A stretch of DNA of 64,000 bases from Lysobacter_K koreensis (GCF_042677045.1 NZ_JBHTIH010000004.1:124001-188000), one strand, 5' to 3'; numbered from the stretch's first letter, positions 1-8,252 are shown. Numbers and translations are program-made. Notes: generated from the sequence alone by a model not told the origin.

Positions 1-738
1 GTGCTCGTCGGCGTAGGCATCGAGGTTGTACTGGCCCTGCGCGCGCGCGAGGAACCAGTTGCCGGCCATGCGCAGGTTCTCGGCGACCTGCTGCGGCGAT
101 TCGTCGGCGCGCGCGAAGCGCTGCATCAGGGTGGTCGCGAGCTGGTCGACCGCGTCCTCCTCGCGCCCGGTGATTGCCAGGTCGAGCTGGTCGATCAGCG
201 CGTGCCCGGTTTCGTGGGCGACGATGAAGCGGGTGTTGGCGAGCACGTACTGGCGCGCGAATTCATCGCCAAGTTTGTTGTCGCGGCCCAGCGCCTGGCC
301 CTGCTCGTGCAGCACCTGCAGGGTCTCGTAGCACAGCACCACCTCGCCCTTGGCCGACAGGTAGAACGCGTCGGCCGACTTGCACTCGGCGGTGACGTAG
401 CGCAGCGGCCGCGGCAATACCAGCAGGCCGTCGAGGGTGTCGATCTCGGGCAGCTTGCGCAGCAGGTCGGCGTCGCGCACGCGCTCGTAGACCGGCAGCA
501 GCGCCGCGCTGCGCGGTGCCACGTACTCGTAGCTGAAGTCGGCGCCGCTGGCACTGTTGGCGGCGGCGAACCTGGCGACGGGCTTCGGCGCCGCCTCGGC
601 GACCGGCACCGGGGCGGACGCACCGGCCGGCGTCACCACCAGCGCCACGGTGCCGCGCGACCACGCCGAATAGCCCCACGCCCCGCACACCGCGGCCAGC
701 GTCAGCGACAACAGCGCGATGATGAATTTCTGCAGCAT
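1..738 (-). CDS. DUF4344-type putative metallopeptidase, C-terminus beyond the window
   Basis: The reading frame runs leftwards from an ATG at 738 and is open to the window edge, giving at least 246 residues. The protein starts with a hydrophobic stretch (MLQKFIIALLSLTLAAVCG), read as a signal peptide or membrane anchor. Residues 175-179 are HETGH followed by ALIDQLD, a zincin-type HExxH zinc site in a helix. The downstream part (LATTLMQRFARADESPQQ) resembles the DUF4344 family of putative exported metallopeptidases. It is divergent from aceK across about 145 bases that must hold both promoters. The substrate is unknown. The family call is from recognition; the zinc motif is seen directly. 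Confidence 0.8.
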   Translation of the reverse strand, partial: MLQKFIIALLSLTLAAVCGAWGYSAWSRGTVALVVTPAGASAPVPVAEAAPKPVARFAAANSASGADFSYEYVAPRSAALLPVYERVRDADLLRKLPEIDTLDGLLVLPRPLRYVTAECKSADAFYLSAKGEVVLCYETLQVLHEQGQALGRDNKLGDEFARQYVLANTRFIVAHETGHALIDQLDLAITGREEDAVDQLATTLMQRFARADESPQQVAENLRMAGNWFLARAQGQYNLDAYADEH

Positions 739-883
739 TGCCCGCTTCCCCACCGTGATTCCCCGGTCCGACGCCGGCGATGGTAGTGGCCGGGGGTGTG
801 ACGGGATAGTCATTTTCACCGCGGCGGGGCGACCACCCCGTGCCGCCTGCACCGGCGGCCGGAGCCGCGACTAGACTGCCGGC

Positions 884-2620
884 ATGGCGCCCCCGTCCCA
901 GCCGTCGCCGGTCACCGACCCGGCGTCGCGCGCGGCGGCGCTGATCCACGACGCGTTCGACGACTACAACGCGCGCTTCTCCGACCTCACCCGCCGCGCG
1001 CGACGCCGCTTCGAGCGCCGCGACTGGCGCCACGCGCAGGCCGACGCGGTCGCGCGCATCGACCTCTACGACCCCTGCATCCACGAGACGCTCGGCCGGC
1101 TGGAGGCGCTGCTCGACGACCGCGTGCGCTCGCGGCCGCTGTGGGGCGCGACCAAGCGCGCGTTCGCCGCCAGGATCGCGGCGTTGCCCGACCGCGAGCT
1201 CGACAAGACCTTCTTCAACTCGCTCGCGCGGCGCTTCTTCAGGGTCGACGGGGTGGCGCCGGACCTGGAGTTCCTCGCGCTCGAGATCGAGCCGGCCGGC
1301 GACCCGGCCTGCCGCGGCGAACTCACGCACTACCCGTATGCCGACGGCGGTGCGCACGCGGCGTGGCAGCGGATCCTCGCCGAGCGCGCGTTCGCCAATG
1401 GCTACGCCGACCTGGCCGGCAGCGCCGCGGCGATCGCCGACGCGCTGCACGCGCGGCTGGCGGCGCACGGTGACGCCGGGCTCGGCGTCGAGCTGCTGCG
1501 CACCGTGTTCTACCGCGAGCGCCGCGCCTATCTGGTCGGCCAGGCCCGCGGCACCAGTCAGGCATGGCCGCTGGTGGTGGCGCTGGTCAGCGACCCGCAA
1601 GGCGTGCGCGCCGACGCGTTGCTGACCGAACCGGCGCAGCTGTCGAGCCTGTTCGGCTACGCGCGCAGCTACTTCCATGCCGACTTGACGCGCGTCGGCG
1701 ATGCGGTCGCCTACCTGCAGGCGCTGCTGCCGGCCAAGCCGCTGGACGAGCTTTACACCGTGCTCGGCCGCGCCAAGCAGGGCAAAACGGAACGCTACCG
1801 GCGCGTGTTCGGGCACCTGGCCCGGCACGCCGACGAGCGCCTGCAACGCGCCGACGGCGAGCGCGGCATGGTGATGGCGGTGTTCACCCCGCGCGACTGC
1901 CCGGTGGTGTTCAAGGTCATCCGCGACCGCTTCGCGTACCCGAAGCAGATCGAGCGCCGCGTGGTCGAGGACCGCTACGCAATGGTGTTCCGCCGCGACC
2001 GCGTCGGCCGCCTGGTCGACGCGCAGGAGTTCCGCCGCCTGCGCTTTCCACGCCGGCAGTTCGCGCCGGAGCTGCTCGACGAACTGCTGGGCGAGTGCGC
2101 GCAGGGCGTGCGCGTGGACGGCGACGACGTGCTGGTCGCGCACTGCTACGTCGAGCGCCGGCTGCGGCCGCTCGACCGCTACGCCCGCGAGGCGCCGGAC
2201 GATGCGGCGCGGCGCGCGGTGCTCGACTACGGCCAAGCGATCAAGGACCTGGCGCGCAGCAACATCTTTCCCGGCGACCTGCTGCTGAAGAACTTCGGTG
2301 TGTCCGGCACCGGGCGCGCGCTGTTCTACGACTACGACGAGCTGTGCCTGCTCGAGCAGTGCCGCTTCCGCCATGTGCCGCCGGTGCGCGAGGAGGACGA
2401 GACCCGGCCGCTCGACGAATGGCTGTACGCCGCTCGCGACGACGTGTTCCCGGAGTTGTTCCCGCAGTTCCTCGGCCTGCCCGCGCCGCTGCGCGAGGCC
2501 TTGCGGCACGCGCACGGAGAGATCTTCGACCCAGCGTGGTGGCGGCAGGTGCAGGCGCGCCTGCGCCGCGGCGAATACCTGGACGTGGCGCCGTACCCGG
2601 AAAGCGCGCGGCTGGGGTAA
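884..2620 (+). CDS. aceK: Isocitrate dehydrogenase kinase/phosphatase
   Basis: AceK phosphorylates and dephosphorylates isocitrate dehydrogenase, switching carbon between the TCA cycle and the glyoxylate bypass. The 578-residue product has the usual AceK length. The ATP-binding region around residue 340 (PVVFKVIRDRFAYPKQIERR) and the kinase-fold motif near residue 482 (ALFYDYDELCLLEQC) are characteristic. The ATG at 884 fits the family N-terminus. In enterobacteria aceK follows aceBA; here the neighbours are an unrelated divergent peptidase and a small protein, so it is a stand-alone unit and must be controlled separately from any glyoxylate enzymes elsewhere. Confidence 0.95.
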   Translation: MAPPSQPSPVTDPASRAAALIHDAFDDYNARFSDLTRRARRRFERRDWRHAQADAVARIDLYDPCIHETLGRLEALLDDRVRSRPLWGATKRAFAARIAALPDRELDKTFFNSLARRFFRVDGVAPDLEFLALEIEPAGDPACRGELTHYPYADGGAHAAWQRILAERAFANGYADLAGSAAAIADALHARLAAHGDAGLGVELLRTVFYRERRAYLVGQARGTSQAWPLVVALVSDPQGVRADALLTEPAQLSSLFGYARSYFHADLTRVGDAVAYLQALLPAKPLDELYTVLGRAKQGKTERYRRVFGHLARHADERLQRADGERGMVMAVFTPRDCPVVFKVIRDRFAYPKQIERRVVEDRYAMVFRRDRVGRLVDAQEFRRLRFPRRQFAPELLDELLGECAQGVRVDGDDVLVAHCYVERRLRPLDRYAREAPDDAARRAVLDYGQAIKDLARSNIFPGDLLLKNFGVSGTGRALFYDYDELCLLEQCRFRHVPPVREEDETRPLDEWLYAARDDVFPELFPQFLGLPAPLREALRHAHGEIFDPAWWRQVQARLRRGEYLDVAPYPESARLG

Positions 2621-2647
2621 CCGTGACGCCGCATCGTCACTCCACGC

Positions 2648-2759
2648 TCGTCATTCCCGCGAAAGCGAGAATCCAGTGACGTGAGCTGTCGGTGCAAAGG
2701 CACTGGATGTTCGGCTCCACCGAAGAGAAGCAGAGCCTGCGTACGCAGGAATGACGAGC
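2648..2759. repeat. Pair of short inverted palindromic (REP-like) repeats after aceK
   Basis: A left arm (CGTCATTCCCGCGAAAGCG...ATCCAGTG) and a right arm (CACTGGAT...GCGTACGCAGGAATGACGAG) face each other. The same family recurs at 5736, 5823, 7756, 25453 and 50424. Together the arms can fold into one large imperfect hairpin in the 3' region of aceK. No gene is seen between aceK and the small gene ending at 2803. Confidence 0.75.
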
Positions 2760-2802
2760 GACGGCAAAGCGAGCCGGTGACTCACTGGCAACTTGAGCCG
2801 CC

Positions 2803-3012
2803 TCAGCCGCAGCCGCCGGCGGTGCACAGCTCTTCCGTCTCCGCGACCGCATCGCGCTGGCCCGCGTGGCCATGCCCGAGCCGGCCCAGCGCCTTCTCCG
2901 ACGCAATGCGGTTGCCGTAGCCCCGGGCGTAGCTGGTGCCGTCGGCATCGTCCGCATCGCGCGGATCGGTCAGGTAGCCCTGCAGGAAAAGGATGTTCTT
3001 GAAAATGCTCAT
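2803..3012 (-). CDS. Small protein of unknown function with a Cys/Gly-ended tail
   Basis: A 69-residue product starting at 3012, with a GGAG ribosome site six bases before the ATG. It has no signal peptide. The middle is Asp/Gly-rich (TDPRDADDADG), followed by RGYGNRIASEKALGRLGHG, and the end is ELCTAGGCG with two cysteines. I do not recognise the function. The two C-terminal cysteines could bind metal or form a disulfide. It is divergent from the LysR gene at 3151, with two palindromes in the 138-base spacer, so it is a natural candidate target of that regulator. The reality of the gene rests on its good ribosome site and context, not on a known family. Confidence 0.6.
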   Translation of the reverse strand: MSIFKNILFLQGYLTDPRDADDADGTSYARGYGNRIASEKALGRLGHGHAGQRDAVAETEELCTAGGCG

Positions 3013-3096
3013 GGCTGACTCCGTGGGTGGCCGCCGTCGCTGGCAATGGACAAACTCCTTGAGTGGGATGAAAGATAGTCCACACGAAAGCGGCTA

Positions 3097-3138
3097 AAAA
3101 GCGACGCTTTTGCAAGCTAGACTTGAACTGAGCTCAAG
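3097..3138. promoter_or_regulatory. Two palindromes between the small gene and the LysR gene
   Basis: The first is a perfect 15-base palindrome, AAAAGCG-A-CGCTTTT (3097-3111). The second is CTTGA-N7-TCAAG (3122-3126 and 3134-3138), ending 12 bases before the regulator ATG. LysR-type regulators usually bind interrupted dyads in the spacer between their own gene and a divergent target, so these are candidate activation and autorepression sites. The dyads are seen directly; their function is inferred. Confidence 0.5.
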
Positions 3139-3150
3139 GCAGGATCCGTC

Positions 3151-4107
3151 ATGACCCGCCCGCCACTGCACGCCCTGCAGGGCTTCATCGCCGCCGCCCG
3201 CAGCGGCAACCTGTCGCGCGCGGCCGACGCGCTGCACTTGACCGTGAGCGCGCTCAGCCACCAGATCCGCGGCCTCGAGGAGCGCGTCGGCCAGCGCCTG
3301 TTCGTGCGCGGTGCGCGCGGGGTGACATTGACCGAGGACGGCCGCGCGCTGTTCGAACGCGTCGCCCCGCACCTGGACGCGATCGAGCTGGCGTTGCGAC
3401 CGCTGCGAGTGAGTCGCGACGACGCGCTGACGCTGACCCTGATGCCGTCGTTCGCCTCGAGCTGGCTGATGCCGCGGTTGCCGCGCTTCCTCGCCGCGCA
3501 CCCGCAGCTGCAGATCAGCCTGCAATCGAACGTCGGCGTGGTCGATTTCGGGCGCGAGACCTCGCTCGATGCCGGCGTGCGTTTCGGCCCCGGGCAATGG
3601 CCGGGCCTGGACGCGGTGCACCTGTTCGACGACTGGGTGATCCCGACCGCGAGCCCGGCGCTGATCGAACGCTTGGGCCGGCCGACGCTGCAGACGCTCG
3701 GCGACTTCCCGTTGCTGGGCGCGCCGGGCGGACGCTGGAGCGGCTGGTTCGAGCACTTCGGCGGCACCCTGCCGTCGCGCTTCGTGGCCAGCTTCGACGA
3801 CTCGGAGAACCTGCACCGCGCCGCCGCCGAAGGCCTGGGCATCGCGCTGGGGCGGATGACGCTGGCGCGGCCGATGATCGAGGCCGGCCGCCTGGTCGCG
3901 CTGTTCGACGAGCGCCTCAAGGCCGAGTTCGCGCACTATCTGGTGTTTCCGCCGCGCTCGCGCAACCACGCCGGGCTGGCCGCGTTCCGCGACTGGTTGC
4001 TGGGCGAAGCGCGCGCGTACGTGGAAGCCGAAGCCGACGCCGACCAAGCGGCGAAAATTCCGGGCGCGACCAGGCCGTCACGCCAGCGGCGACCGGCGAA
4101 GCGCTAG
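3151..4107 (+). CDS. LysR-family transcriptional regulator (GcvA-like)
   Basis: A 318-residue protein with the standard LysR layout. A winged helix-turn-helix occupies residues 1-60 (LHALQGFIAAARSGNLSRAA, then ALSHQIRGLEERVG). It is followed by a periplasmic-binding-protein-like effector domain from about residue 90 (LTLMPSFASSWLMPRLPRFL). The N-terminus and the 'SFASSWLMPRLPRF' segment are typical of the GcvA/AmpR branch. It faces the small gene at 2803-3012, with dyad symmetries in the gap, the classical arrangement for a regulator and its target. The effector is unknown. Confidence 0.9.
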   Translation: MTRPPLHALQGFIAAARSGNLSRAADALHLTVSALSHQIRGLEERVGQRLFVRGARGVTLTEDGRALFERVAPHLDAIELALRPLRVSRDDALTLTLMPSFASSWLMPRLPRFLAAHPQLQISLQSNVGVVDFGRETSLDAGVRFGPGQWPGLDAVHLFDDWVIPTASPALIERLGRPTLQTLGDFPLLGAPGGRWSGWFEHFGGTLPSRFVASFDDSENLHRAAAEGLGIALGRMTLARPMIEAGRLVALFDERLKAEFAHYLVFPPRSRNHAGLAAFRDWLLGEARAYVEAEADADQAAKIPGATRPSRQRRPAKR

Positions 4108-4168
4108 CGTGATGACCGCGCGCGCCCCGTGGGGTTAGGCTGGCGGCCCATTTGCCGGAGCTCGCCGC

Positions 4169-5044
4169 ATGAACCGTTTGCTGCTCGCCGTGTTGATTCC
4201 CGCCCTGCTCGCCGCCTGCGCCGGCACGCCCGTCGATGACGCCGCCGCGACCACCGAGGCTGACGCCCAGGCCAGCGCGGAAGTCGGCGCCAGCGCCACG
4301 GACCAGGCCGCGCTCGACAGCGCGATCGCCGGCAGCTGGCGCGACCCGAAGAACGTCCAGCGCGACCAGCACCGTCACCCGCGCGAGACCCTGGCGTTCT
4401 TCGGCGTGGCGCCGGGCCAGACCGTCATCGAGATCACCCCCGGCGGTGGCTGGTACGCCGAGATCCTCGCGCCCTACCTGAAGGACGGCCGCTACGTCGC
4501 CGCGGTCTGGGACGACGCGATCCCCGGCCAGCCCAAGTACCGCTACGACCTCAACAAGACCCTGCGCGCGAAGTTCGCCCGCAACGCCGCGGTGTACGGC
4601 GCGCCCGAGGTGCGGGTGTTCGACCCGAAGGCGCCGAGCTTTGGCCCCGCCGCGTCGGCCGACACCGTGCTGACCTTCCGCAATGCCCACAACTGGGTCG
4701 CCGACGGCACCGCCGAGGCCTACTTCAAGGCGTACTTCGACGTGCTCAAGCCCGGCGGCACGCTCGGCGTGGTCGACCACCGCGCCAAGCCGGGCACCGA
4801 CCTGGCGACAATGAAGAAGTCCGGCTACCTGACCGAGGCGCTGGTGATCGATCTGGCGCAGGGCGCGGGCTTCACCCTCGACGCCAAGAGCGAGGTCAAC
4901 GCCAACCCGCGCGACACCGCCGACCACCCCAACGGCGTGTGGACCCTGCCGCCGAACAACCGCCACGACGCGGCCGACGCCGCCAAGTACCAGGCGATCG
5001 GCGAAAGCGACCGGATGACGCTGCGCTTCAAGAAGCCGGGCTGA
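4169..5044 (+). CDS. Predicted methyltransferase-like lipoprotein (COG4798 type)
   Basis: A 291-residue protein with a lipoprotein signal (LLLAVLIPALLAACAG, lipid-modified Cys near residue 17). The mature part starts with a low-complexity Ala/Thr linker, then a class I methyltransferase-like fold: VIEITPGGGWYAEILAPYL matches the SAM-binding glycine loop, and VLKPGGTLGVVDHRA matches the later strand. The family is annotated as predicted methyltransferases, but envelope location makes SAM access doubtful, so the enzymatic role is uncertain. A strong hairpin follows the stop, so the gene is probably a single unit. Confidence 0.8.
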   Translation: MNRLLLAVLIPALLAACAGTPVDDAAATTEADAQASAEVGASATDQAALDSAIAGSWRDPKNVQRDQHRHPRETLAFFGVAPGQTVIEITPGGGWYAEILAPYLKDGRYVAAVWDDAIPGQPKYRYDLNKTLRAKFARNAAVYGAPEVRVFDPKAPSFGPAASADTVLTFRNAHNWVADGTAEAYFKAYFDVLKPGGTLGVVDHRAKPGTDLATMKKSGYLTEALVIDLAQGAGFTLDAKSEVNANPRDTADHPNGVWTLPPNNRHDAADAAKYQAIGESDRMTLRFKKPG

Positions 5045-5052
5045 TCCAGACG

Positions 5053-5086
5053 CGTAACCGCGCTGCCGTGGGGCAGCGCGGTTACG
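5053..5086 (+). terminator. Strong stem-loop after the methyltransferase-like lipoprotein gene
   Basis: CGTAACCGCGCTGCC and its exact complement GGCAGCGCGGTTACG are separated by the loop GTGG, a perfect 15-base-pair stem starting 8 bases after the stop codon. Only a short T-containing stretch follows, so termination may be imperfect. Confidence 0.7.
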
Positions 5087-5094
5087 GTTGATTG

Positions 5095-5202
5095 TTGCTG
5101 TTGCACTTGCTGTTGCACTTGCTGTTGCACTTGCTATTGCACTTGCTGTTGCACTTGCTGTTGCACTTGCTGTTGCACTTGCTGTTGCACTTGCTGTTGC
5201 GT
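5095..5202. repeat. Tandem 12-base repeat (TTGCTGTTGCAC), nine units
   Basis: Hexamers TTGCTG and TTGCAC alternate nine times; one unit has TTGCTA, and the last ends in TTGCGT. The array is direct, without spacers. Read in frame it gives Gln-Val-type repeats on the minus strand or Leu-rich repeats on the plus strand, which I treat as artefacts. Similar hexamer arrays occur at 25537-25597 and 50369-50416, each beside copies or remnants of the long dispersed repeat. Confidence 0.9.
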
Positions 5203-5220
5203 TTGCTCTCGCCCTACCCG

Positions 5221-5726
5221 CGCCGTAGAGCTCGCCGAGCACCGGAGGGCAAAGGGGGAAAAGGCGCCCTTGTCTGAGCGCAGCGAGTTGGGGCGCCGTA
5301 CCCTTTGCTCGAGGAGCACAGGTCATCGCCGCACTGCGGCGATGGGGAGCGGCTTCATCGTCTCCGGCGAGCGTCCGGCGCCAACGGTTTTGGTTACTTT
5401 TGCCAAGACAAAAGTGACTCGCGCGCGCAGCGTGCGAAAGCCCTTGATCCTGTTGCTGAACTTGCTTCGCTCTGGTTGCTTGAATCAAACCCATAAGAGC
5501 AACAGCAAAAGCTTTCGCCTAAAGGCGAGTTACTTTCTTTGCGAGGGCCAAAGAAAGTAACCAAAGAAAGGCCCTTCCCTGACAGAACTCCCGACACACG
5601 CGAAGCCCTGCGCGGATTTTCCGAGTCGGCATCCTGCCTCCGTCGGAAAACGACCGGCATCCATGCCGGGCGCCCTTCGGGTTGGGGTCGCATGCCTGCG
5701 GTTGCGGAGGAGGGATCAAGAGCAAC
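5221..5726. repeat. Long dispersed intergenic repeat, copy 1 (second copy at 49889-50367)
   Basis: About 500 bases shared in the same orientation with 49889-50367, with long identical runs. It contains several hairpins: ACTTTTG/CAAAAGT (5396-5415) and a perfect 13-base stem GTTACTTTCTTTG/CAAAGAAAGTAAC (5529-5541 and 5549-5561). On the minus strand both copies keep similar short open frames, but these lack ribosome sites and have unusual composition, so I do not call them genes. The gene-free stretch 5045-5920 consists of the hairpin, the tandem array, this repeat and the palindromes that follow. Confidence 0.9.
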
Positions 5727-5735
5727 GACAACGTC

Positions 5736-5850
5736 GCTGGATTCCCGCCTTCGCGGGAATGACGAGCAAAGGCACAGGCAACTGCAACAGCAACTGCAAT
5801 GCGACGGGCAACGGCAGCGTTACTGGAGCCCCGCCTCCGCGGGGATGACG
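5736..5850. repeat. Two REP-like palindromes with hexamer-rich DNA between
   Basis: GATTCCCGCCTTCGCGGGAAT followed by GACGAGC (5736-5767), and GAGCCCCGCCTCCGCGGGGAT followed by GACGG (5823-5850), belong to the same palindrome family as those at 2648, 7756, 25453 and 50424. The bases between are rich in GCAAC units. Confidence 0.75.
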
Positions 5851-5920
5851 GACACCGCGCCCGCCGATCGATGCATCGCCGGTTGCCGATCCACCGGCCA
5901 ACCCACACCATCACCGCCGC

Positions 5921-6460
5921 ATGCTCATCGCCTTCAACAAACCCTACGGCGTCCTGTGCCAGTTCACCGACCGCAGCGAGCCGCCCCGGCCGACGCTGGC
6001 CGGGTTCGGGCTGCCGCCCGACGTGTACGCGGCCGGACGGCTCGACCACGACAGCGAAGGCCTGTTGCTGCTGACCGAGGACGGCGGCCTCGCCCACCGC
6101 CTGACCGACCCGCGCCACAAGCAGCCCAAGACCTACTGGGTGCAGGTCGAAGGCGAGCCGAACGAGGAGCAGCTGGCGGCGTTGCGGTGCGGTGTCGTAC
6201 TCAACGACGGCCCGACCCGGCCGACCGACGCCGCGCGCATCGCCGCGCCGGCGTTGTGGCCGCGCGATCCGCCGGTGCGCTTCCGCAAGACCGTGCCCGA
6301 CGCGTGGCTGCAGCTGACCCTGGGCGAGGGGCGCAACCGCCAGGTACGGCGCATGACCGCGGCGGTGGGCCTGCCGACCTTGCGTCTGGTGCGGGTGGCA
6401 ATCGGGGGCGTGCGCGTGGATGGCCTCGCGCCGGGGGCGTGGCGGCTGGTCGCGCCCTGA
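5921..6460 (+). CDS. rluE: 23S rRNA pseudouridine synthase, RluE type
   Basis: RluE isomerises a specific uridine of 23S rRNA to pseudouridine. The 179-residue product lacks an S4 domain, as short RluE proteins do. It has the family landmarks: LIAFNKPYGVLCQFT at the start; the catalytic-Asp motif AGRLDHDSEGLLLLT near residue 45; KTYWVQVEGEP; and the closing EGRNRQVRRMTAAVG. It begins just after the repeat-filled region and is probably monocistronic. Confidence 0.92.
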   Translation: MLIAFNKPYGVLCQFTDRSEPPRPTLAGFGLPPDVYAAGRLDHDSEGLLLLTEDGGLAHRLTDPRHKQPKTYWVQVEGEPNEEQLAALRCGVVLNDGPTRPTDAARIAAPALWPRDPPVRFRKTVPDAWLQLTLGEGRNRQVRRMTAAVGLPTLRLVRVAIGGVRVDGLAPGAWRLVAP

Positions 6461-6610
6461 CCCGGCGGTATTCTCGAAAATCTGTGAGATAAACCGTTCA
6501 TCTACGCGCGCGCGGCCCGCATTCATGCTCGCGTCTTTCTGTTAAGTTGCTGCGAATCGGCCCGCGGCTACACGGCGGGGTCCTCACGCTGCGGGAAACG
6601 TTTCCAAGCC

Positions 6611-7699
6611 ATGCCCACCGCCACGACCAGCTCGGGTCGCATTCTCGTCGTCGACGACCAGCCGGCGAACCTGCGCGTGGTCAGCATGCTGCTGTCGCGG
6701 CAGGGTTACGAAGTGGTGATCGCCGCGACCGGCGAGGAGGCGCTGGCGCAGTACGCGCAGCTGCCGCCCGACCTGATTCTGCTCGACATGATGATGCCGG
6801 GGATGGACGGTTTCGAGGTGCTGCAGGCGCTGCGCACGCACGACATCCCCTTGCGCGCGCCGGTGGTGTTCGTGACCGCCGCGCACGACCGCGACATGCT
6901 GCTGCGCGCGTTCGACGCCGGCGTGGTCGATTACGTGACCAAACCGTTCCTGCCCGAGGAACTGCTCGCGCGCGTCAACGCGCACATCGGCCTCAAGCTG
7001 ACCCGCGACCGCCTCGAGCGGGTCGCGCGCGAGCGCGAGGAGCTGGTCAACCTGGTCGCGCACGACCTCAAGAACCCGCTGAGCAGCGTGCTGTTCGCCA
7101 GCGACATGCTACGCACCGGCGCCTGCAAGCCCGACCGCGTGCCGCGCTACCTGGAAATGATCTACGAGAGCGCGACCGACGCGGTCGGCTACATCCGCCA
7201 CTATCTGGAAAGCCGCGCCGGCCAGGCCGCCGGGCGCGCCGCGACCTCGGCCGATCTGGGCGAGACCCTGGACTGGCTGGTACACCGCTACGAGATGCAG
7301 CTGGACGCGTGCGGGATCCGCATCGAGCTGTCGCGGCCGTCGACCCCGGCGCGCGTCGCGATCGACGAGCGCGTGCTGCGCCAGGTCAGCGAGAACCTGA
7401 TCACCAACGCGATGAAGTACGCGCCCGGCGGCGAGCTGACGCTGGCCGCGCGCAGCGGGGCGCCGGGGTTCTGGCAGCTGGTGGTCGCCGATCGCGGCCC
7501 GGGTATTCCGCCGGGCCGTCAGCGCGAGTTGTTCAAGCCGTTCGTGCGCCTGCACGAGAACCCGGTCGACGACGGCGTGTCGACCGGCCTGGGCCTGTCG
7601 CTGGCCAAGCAGATCGTGGTCAACGCCGGCGGCCAGCTGTGGTACGAGGCGCGCCGGAGCGGTGGCTCGCGGTTCGTGATCGAGTTGCCGCAAGCCTGA
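6611..7699 (+). CDS. Receiver-histidine kinase hybrid (response regulator with C-terminal kinase)
   Basis: A 362-residue soluble signalling protein without membrane segments. An N-terminal CheY-like receiver (residues 10-125) has the acidic pair VVDDQ, phosphoacceptor Asp59 (LILLDMMMPG) and Lys111 (DYVTKPF). A HisKA domain follows with His151 (LVAHDLKNPLSS). The HATPase domain has the N box (ENLITNAMKYAPGG), G1 (DRGPGIPP) and G2 (GLGLSLAKQ). The receiver-first order suggests the kinase is tuned by phosphorylation of its own receiver. No partner gene lies next to it; the input and target are unknown. Confidence 0.93.
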   Translation: MPTATTSSGRILVVDDQPANLRVVSMLLSRQGYEVVIAATGEEALAQYAQLPPDLILLDMMMPGMDGFEVLQALRTHDIPLRAPVVFVTAAHDRDMLLRAFDAGVVDYVTKPFLPEELLARVNAHIGLKLTRDRLERVAREREELVNLVAHDLKNPLSSVLFASDMLRTGACKPDRVPRYLEMIYESATDAVGYIRHYLESRAGQAAGRAATSADLGETLDWLVHRYEMQLDACGIRIELSRPSTPARVAIDERVLRQVSENLITNAMKYAPGGELTLAARSGAPGFWQLVVADRGPGIPPGRQRELFKPFVRLHENPVDDGVSTGLGLSLAKQIVVNAGGQLWYEARRSGGSRFVIELPQA

Positions 7700-7755
7700 T
7701 TCCGTCTGCCCCGCGCAAGCGGCGATGCAACGACTTCACCGGGTGACATAAAGTC

Positions 7756-7788
7756 GGTGGGTTCCTGCGTTCGCAGGAACGACGAGCC
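7756..7788. repeat. REP-like palindrome
   Basis: GGTTCCTGCGTTCGCAGGAAC followed by GACGAGCC, a member of the family at 2648, 5736, 25453 and 50424. It lies between the converging kinase gene and the small membrane-protein gene. Confidence 0.7.
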
Positions 7789-7874
7789 AGAATCCTTCGA
7801 CTGTCCCAGCCGCAGCGGTGCTGCGTGCTGCCCGCTGCCCGCTGCCTTCTCCGCGACCGCAAAGCGACGGCCGA

Positions 7875-8252
7875 TCAATCGGCGCTGTCGCCGTTGCTGC
7901 GCGTGCTGCTGCGCTTGCGCGCGGTGGTGGACTTGCGGCGGGTGGCGGTGGCATCGCCGCGACGCGCATCGACGCGCTTGGCGCTGCCTTCGATCGCGCC
8001 GCCGTTCTGCGCCTGCTTGGCCTTGCGGCGTGCCGCGTACCACAGCAGCCCGGCACCGGCGGCCGTGGCCACCGCGATCGCCGGGTTGCGGCGCACGAAC
8101 ATGCCGGCGACGCGCACGCCGCTCTTGAGCACGCCGAACTTGGCGCCGGTCTCGAGCCATTTGCCGGCATGCGGGACCACGTGCTTGAGGCCGTCGCCGA
8201 CCTGGTTGGCCAGCTCCAGCGCGCGCTCGGGCAGGGACGTCAACTTGCTCAT
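7875..8252 (-). CDS. Small protein with one membrane helix and a basic tail, function unknown
   Basis: A 125-residue protein. An amphipathic N-terminal half (SLPERALELANQVGDGLKHV) precedes one hydrophobic segment near residues 55-75 (NPAIAVATAAGAGLLWYAAR). The C-terminal half is rich in Arg, Lys, Ser and Thr (TARKRSSTRSNGDSAD) and probably disordered. The layout recalls the DUF883/YqjD-like proteins that tether ribosomes to the inner membrane, but the motif match is weak and I do not assign the family. Confidence 0.75.
   Translation of the reverse strand: MSKLTSLPERALELANQVGDGLKHVVPHAGKWLETGAKFGVLKSGVRVAGMFVRRNPAIAVATAAGAGLLWYAARRKAKQAQNGGAIEGSAKRVDARRGDATATRRKSTTARKRSSTRSNGDSAD

Noticed and set aside
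263..2515. A 750-residue open frame antisense to aceK
   Set aside because: Low-complexity product covering two convincing genes; rejected as a shadow.
5095..5202. Possible CRISPR array
   Set aside because: The units are directly adjacent 12-mers without spacers; no cas genes are present.
5394..5693. Short minus-strand frame in the long repeat, similar to one at 50046-50519
   Set aside because: Similarity follows from the DNA repeat. There is no ribosome site, and the changes between copies include length differences that shift the surrounding frame. Treated as repeat, not gene.
5221..5726. Possible insertion sequence
   Set aside because: No transposase frame, terminal inverted repeats or target duplications were found in either copy.
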